From contig JAKUCV010001068.1 of assembly GCA_028386065.3 (NCBI GenBank), forward strand, positions 1-64,000: 64,000 nucleotides of DNA, given 5' to 3'. Made by a program: the position numbers and the translations under genes. Positions 59,130 to 64,000 of the stretch are shown piece by piece. Under the pieces are notes generated by a model. The model saw only the letters and a program-made list of their open reading frames with translations, did not search any database and was not told where the DNA came from. Source of the DNA: Turnera subulata. Taxonomy: Eukaryota > Streptophyta > Magnoliopsida > Malpighiales > Passifloraceae. Position 1 is the stretch's first letter. Each line of letters opens with the position of its first letter.

Positions 59130-60024
59130 GATGAAGGCAGCCCCGGATTTGAAGACAAAGCAGAGAGGATTGAGGCCCAACATGACGGTCCAAAGGAAAC
59201 TATCACTATAGTCCCGCGAAGGAAGCTTGTGTACCCGGATAAGATAGAATGGATAATGGAGGAAGATTCTTAGAGCGGTCGAGGAAGAGGATGAGAAGAC
59301 CTTAAGATTTTAATTGTCAAGTCTGTCTTTGTTTTTCATAACACAAAATAAAGGAGGGTCGAAGTCTACCCATGTTAACTTCACCCTAGGGAGTCATTGT
59401 TGTCTGTCCCTAGTTAGTATTCTTCTGTTTAGCACCCATGTAATAAGTATTCTCATCCTCTCATTTATGAATGTGATGTCTAAAACCTTATCGGAATTTA
59501 TCAACCTGGTTTGGAACCATAAAATGAACTACGAAGGCCTGATCCAGCAAACCAAATTTGTTAAGTTATTTTAGCTCGCAATAATATGCCTGGCTTGTGA
59601 AGTAATCTCCCAACAAAAAAAACAAAAAAAAGAAAAAAAAAAGGAAAAGAAAGGGGGATATGTTCTTCGCAACCAATGTGCCATTCGAGCTTCTCATTTC
59701 ATCGAACATCATTTCCGCTGGTACGTAGGTAACTCTATTAATGAGCCCGGTCTAAATAAATGTTGGTTCCTAAGTTAAGTTGATGGAAGAGGATAAGGTT
59801 TAAGTCTGGACACCTTCTATTGAAAAAGTATTCTGAGTTCTTTAAAGCATTACCCTCGGTCCTGCCCGGATCATATTGTCAAGAAGGATCAGCACTAAAT
59901 CATCTCCCAAAGTCGCCACCCTGGGGTGCAAAATTTGGGAATTCATCACCACCTAGACAATGTGCAATCGTCACCTCTTGAGATAGAAAATAAGAAAGCA
60001 ATGAAGAAAGAGAGGGGGAACTAG

Positions 60025-60125
60025 TCCGTTAGGTTGAAAACCCGAGAGGGCGATCTAGGCAAAAGTTAGGACACGCCTACTAGGTTGAAAACCCGAAAGG
60101 GCAGCCTAGGTATAAGTTAAGGCTA
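60025..60125 (+). repeat. Direct repeat pair in the 3' internal part
   Basis: 'taggttgaaaacccgagagg' at about 60031 and 'taggttgaaaacccgaaagg' at about 60083 are each followed by a 'cctaggyaaaagtta'-like block. This wording is typical of the region after pol in Tat-lineage elements. Confidence 0.6.
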
Positions 60126-60539
60126 ATGGAGTTTGGGGTGATCGGGGCATGCTCACGATTCATGGAAATCTCTACTTTAAAGCCATTCCTTGTGATATGC
60201 ACCAGCAAAGGGAGATCGGCATCTCATGTGACCTTGTGGGAACCCACTGAACCAAATACCTAACCCATCCCGACACTCATGGCTCGGTGAATTTCGAAAA
60301 TTGCATACATGTTTGTATCTCATGGATAGGAAAGTCAGCATGCATGCACATAAAACAAACAGTAATCCCATCCAAGTACATGAGTCTAGAACTTAGAACA
60401 CGCGCACATGCATATAGGGAGAAAAGGGTAGAACCCTCAAAGTACATGTGTCTTAGACACGAAGGACACACATGCATGCATAGGGAAAAGAGGAATAGCC
60501 CCGTCAAAGCACACACACCTAGATAACAAAGCATACATG

Positions 60540-63077
60540 CATTCATCAAGACCGTCTCTTCTTGCTCCTGGGTTGGCGAACCGGTCGGGTGCACTCCTGA
60601 ATAGTATCTTCAGAAACACCCTAGGTAGGGTCGGTAGGACGAGGGGTCGGTTGAGGGGAAGGAGGAGGCACAAAAGGCCTAGAAGGATGGGGATCCCGAG
60701 GCAATGGCACTGGGCGAGTAAACCCTCCCTCCTTCACACAGGAAGTCAACTCTCGTATCCGAATGGCTTGAGCTGTCAGAGTAGCCTTGGCCCGCCCGAG
60801 CAACGTCCATAGTCAAGAAACCTCAGCAGCCAGGACCTATTACATTGGGAAGATCAACCAAACCATAGGAGAGGGGAAGAAAGAAGATATTCAAGGCGAT
60901 GGTCAGGAAGATACCGTGGTAATGTCAGCAGGGAATAGTGGAAAGTCAGGGGGAAGATCCTCAGAAAAAGGCACTTGACAACGCCTATACGAGTCATCAA
61001 AATAAGTGGCCTCACATGCTGGAAGAATAGGACCAGACATAGAAGAAGATGCCCTGGTGCCCTTTTTCCCTCGTGGGGCGGAACTCTAACGAGACGGACC
61101 AGCACTAGTCACTGATCCTCCCGCCTCTGGGTAGTCAACGGTGGCATTAAGTGGGTCTTGATGAAGGAAGAATAGTCACCAGGGAGAGTCAAGTCATCAG
61201 CATGATGATCCAAGTAGTCGCCCTCGGCGGCTTAGCCCCGTTCATTGATATCTCGCGTGGAGAGTGGAGGATCAGGAGGTATGCAAGGCAATTCTATGGT
61301 TTGTGCACAAACGCGGTCCCCGAGGTACCATACCACCATACCGCGATATCCTATTAGACACCGGCAATGATCCATCACTAAGGTCGGAGAATCAATCCTC
61401 TCCAATCTGTCTTGGTATGCCACGAAGGGAGAAAATTGGACCTGCCAATGGGTGTTCAGTAAGATAGTAGTGCCCGAATGGGATTTCTTTTAACTGGTAA
61501 AATTTTAGGAGATATAAAGACGAAGAAAGAAGGGTACCTTGCCCGATATGGCGACATAATCTATATAATGACAGGACCACACTCAGTCATAGGCATGACT
61601 CCTAGTCCCACGATTCTGGGAGCCCCAGCGAAGGGATACCGGCCATGCCTCCTCGCCCGGCGGCAACTTCGGAGCAGATAGCCCAAGGTACTCTTGACCC
61701 CACACCTGTAAAGGTCATCCGGGTAAACGAAGAAAGACAAGAGTGAAAGACATACCTCCCAGATCCAGGTCGAGCCATAAAGATGCTTGGCAGCAAGCCG
61801 GGAAAAGTTGGACATTTCTTAGTAGGCATTCGCAAAACCCGCCGAAGCCCAGTCGATCCTCGGACTATCTAAATGGACAAGTGATGCCAATAGGTCACAT
61901 CGAACCCGATCGCTACCAGAAGCAAAAAGAGACCTGCTCATGCTTGCCAGTATCAAACCTCGAGTTCTTTGCTCAGCAGTCCCAGGGTAATTAGGGTCCA
62001 ATAGGGTGTCCTGCAGCCATTTGGGTGATACCTCACATGTACGGACCCAGTTGGGGGGAAATCCCACCAATTCCTGAAATCGGTCAAGAGCTAATTAATG
62101 GTCGAAGATAACTGGGTAACCTCGGAACAACAACCCAGTGATGTGAGTGAAGTCCGAAGGAGTCATTGTCATCTCGCCACAAGCAAGATGGAAGGTATTA
62201 GTAGTATCCCACCACCTCTCGCCTAGTGCTGACACAGCCTGAAGATCGACTTTGTCCCTTTGGAGAGTACAAAAGAAATCCCACAGCCCGACTCTCCTGA
62301 TGATGTTTTGAATAGGCTTGTTCTTTTTCACATGATCAAGGATGAGATGGCGAGCATTAGTCCCGGCGTGATTCCGTTTCCTCTCCTTCAAGTCCTGCAT
62401 GGATACACCAAAAGAAGTCAATACCCGCGCCAACCCGAGTTTAGCAAGATCAAATCCAGGCCTCACATATCGAGACATGTATCATAGGGTTGGGATTACA
62501 CATTTGCATCATGCATTCCAACACCATGGCACAGTTTTATTTACGGGTCAAAACACAAGAAAGTCACAAAAAAACCGCCCTGGTAAAGTTTGAAATTGGC
62601 CAAAATTGGAACAAGCCCATCAATACCTAGTCATTCAATATTAACCCTATGTATCCACAATGTCAAAATAGTACCCGAGCCATTTGGAATCTCCAAACTT
62701 TATCAAGAACCCAAATCCCTCAATTTGGGCAGGACTTTAATCTTTGACTTCTTGTGTTTAATCCATGAAATAAACATAGGGAAAAACATTATACACATCC
62801 TAGGGGCATTCCTAAGCATTCAAATACAACATACACCACACGAATTCGGATTCAAGGGGCATATGGGCACACACTTAAAAATCAATCAAAGTAAAAATCT
62901 AATGGGTTTGTAGGTTTAGAAATCACTTACTTGGACTTCATGGAGACGAGAAGAGATGTGCCTATCCGGGGATTTCATCAACAAGCTTAGATTCTCGTCC
63001 AGATTGGTTTTTGGATGATACTTCCTCATGGATTCTTCCCGCAATTTAGAAAGATTTGATGATGATGATGATGCCAT
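60540..63077 (-). pseudogene. Antisense plant mobile domain (PMD) gene
   Basis: Exon 1 (63077-62931) starts MASSSSSNLSKLREES and ends at a GTAAGT donor (62930-62925). The next coding block (62478-62095) holds the PMD core: IIRRVGLWDFFCTLQ, ALGERWWDTTNTFHL, CGEMTMTPSDFTHITGL. Further PMD-like pieces follow in shifting frames: VGFPPNWVRTCEVSPKWLQ (62070-61819), KHLYGSTWIWEVCLSLLS (about 61790), GYRGMVVWYLGDRVCAQ (about 61360), then a Pro-rich tail (PLPRDPHPSRPFVPPPSPQ, about 60690). A TAA at 62095 and the frame changes show decay, unless some are introns. PMD proteins include MAIN and MAIL1, which act in silencing and genome stability. Their domain also rides in MULEs and Ty3/gypsy elements. 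Here it is antisense to the LTRs. Confidence 0.72.
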
Positions 63078-63204
63078 GGATAAAGATGAGAGGGATGGGG
63101 GATTGTTTTGTGGTGTTTTGGGGTCAATAGGAGAAGAGAAAATTGAGAGGATTTCGGGTTCTAGGGGTGCCCTAAGCGAAATAAGAGAAGAAAGAAGTAG
63201 GAAG

Positions 63205-63220
63205 GGGCTTTTAAAACCCA
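63205..63220 (-). promoter_or_regulatory. TATA-like box of the antisense PMD gene
   Basis: The minus strand reads GGGTTTTAAAAGCCC about 135 bp before the exon 1 ATG. Confidence 0.35.
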
Positions 63221-63315
63221 CCAATGAGCCGACGGTCATGGCATGAAGACCGCCAGCCGTGGCGGTCATCCCTGCACGACCGCCACGTGCTGGCGGGCTT
63301 CCACACGTGACCGCC
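63220..63315. promoter_or_regulatory. CCGCC/GGCGG palindrome module shared with the LTR
   Basis: 'gaagaccgcc', 'ggcgggcttccacacgtgac' and 'gtggcggtcat' correspond to the block at 56940-57055 of the LTR (which has 'ggcgggcatccacacatgac'). It sits just upstream of the antisense gene's TATA-like box. Confidence 0.6.
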
Positions 63316-63599
63316 ACCTCCCACACGATCTCCCTCTTCGATTCTTCATGGGTCCCGCACCCCGAAACGGCCTTTTCCCTGGAATTAAACCCCGTATGCA
63401 TATTTTTGGGTCCTAAATAGCGGGGTACATGGTTTGAATTGAAATCATTTATGGGTCCACTGTTTTTACTTTGTGGAAAATCTGGGACTAGGGGCACAGT
63501 ACCCCGTTTTGTTTGATTAACATATACCGGAGCACACTAAACCTCGTAAAGGGATATTAGGGGCATCCTTTCCCACCTTTCGGCTTGTATGTCTCAAGG

Positions 63600-63950
63600 G
63601 GCACGGCACATCTAACTAGGCAATCTAGGGGCACGAGATCCAGACACATCCAGCCTAGGACCCGACAGACAAGAAATGAACTCAATTAAGAGAACACAGT
63701 TAAAAGCCAAAGCCCGATCTTTGCAAGGAGATAGCCTAGTCCATAGAAAGAGCCTAGTCCAAAGCCAAAGCCCGGCCTTTGCAAAGGAAGAAATCTAGCC
63801 AACCTGAGAGATGAGAGAAGCCAAGAGCCAAAGCCCAGCCTTTGCAAAAGGAGAGCTCAGTCAATAGTCAAAGCCCGATCTTTACATAGAAGGAATCCAG
63901 TTGAAAGCCAAAGGCCTAGTCTTTGAAAACCTGGGGATGTGAGGTGTCTA
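63600..63950. repeat. Degenerate tandem repeats (gccaaagccc units)
   Basis: Units reading '(a)gccaaagcccg(a/g)(t/c)ctttgcaaagg' recur at about 63703, 63761, 63818, 63858 and 63907, at spacings of roughly 40-58 bp. The stretch lies between the antisense gene and the window edge. Confidence 0.65.
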
Positions 63951-64000
63951 GTTGACCGAGTCATGGGAGAAGGCCTGCTTTGAATTTGGGGAGCCCGAGA

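Larger units (their letters stand above)
56340..64000 (+). mobile_element. Non-autonomous Tat/Ogre-like element with antisense PMD gene
   Basis: 5' LTR (56340-57914), primer site (57917), leader, a 142-codon ORF (58701-59129), a repeat pair 'ggttgaaaacccgaaaggg' (about 60031 and 60083), an antisense plant-mobile-domain gene (63077-60540) and a 3' repetitive stretch are seen. No gag CCHC, RT, integrase or RNase H was found. The 3' LTR must lie beyond the window. Extra antisense ORFs after pol, some with a PMD, are known in Tat/Ogre-lineage elements; here pol is missing and the extra ORF is kept. Confidence 0.7.

Noticed and set aside
60287..60594. ORFs on both strands around 60.3-60.6 kb
   Set aside because: They arise from imperfect repeats ('cacatgcatgcatagggaaa' type); only the adjoining Pro-rich minus frame fits the PMD gene tail.

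Overview
The window is nuclear DNA of a flowering plant. The evidence is two intron-containing genes typical of land plants (a plastid-targeted two-RRM protein and a cyclic-nucleotide-gated channel with plant-type exons) set in a dense bed of angiosperm retroelements: chromoviruses, Athila- and Tat/Ogre-type LTR elements, plant L1 LINEs with DUF4283 ORF1, a TRIM and Mutator-like elements. I cannot name the species. About 90% of the window is mobile DNA.

Layout: 1-4967 is a decayed Ty3/gypsy chromovirus with no visible 5' LTR. 5000-6521 holds LTR debris, a possible SINE and an exact 319-bp duplication around one N (probably an assembly artefact). 7063-12222, read on the minus strand, is the 3' half of an Athila-type element: TATA box, ORF1-like gene with a single stop codon, polypurine-like tracts, 1.84-kb LTR. 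12585-12927 is a complete 343-bp TRIM with a 5-bp target duplication, next to a Tat-type LTR (13141-14659). 14830-33454 is a full-length minus-strand LINE with a 17-bp target duplication, split by a 12.7-kb Tekay/Del-type chromovirus (18072-30745). The 5' side of that chromovirus carries an inverted LTR piece and is itself hit by a 1.8-kb Pack-MULE that carries a HAD-hydrolase exon. The order of events is therefore LINE, then LTR element, then MULE.

33979-35333 is a chloroplast ribonucleoprotein gene (4 exons, 270 codons). 38502-41672 is a CNGC channel gene (7 coding exons, 666 codons). These are the only two genes that look intact; they are convergent with nothing else and lie on the plus strand in a 9-kb gap between transposon nests. 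42023-50754 is an AT-rich DNA element with perfect 29-bp terminal inverted repeats, carrying a second full-length LINE (42355-48511, 17-bp target duplication). 53645-55097 is another Mutator-like element with a 10-bp target duplication. 55650-56339 is a Copia-type LTR end plus primer site, cut by a Tat/Ogre-like LTR (56340-57914). That LTR opens a non-autonomous element running to the window edge; its main coding content is an antisense plant-mobile-domain (PMD) gene at 60540-63077.

Points most worth checking: (1) three unrelated LTR elements share the same non-canonical primer-binding site TGGTAGCGGAGC; (2) the head-to-head LTR structure at 18072-22592, flanked by a near-perfect target duplication; (3) a CCGCC/GGCGG palindrome module shared by the Tat-like LTR promoter and the antisense PMD gene; (4) nearly every stop codon in the Tekay element and the second LINE is explained by a single C-to-T or G-to-A transition.
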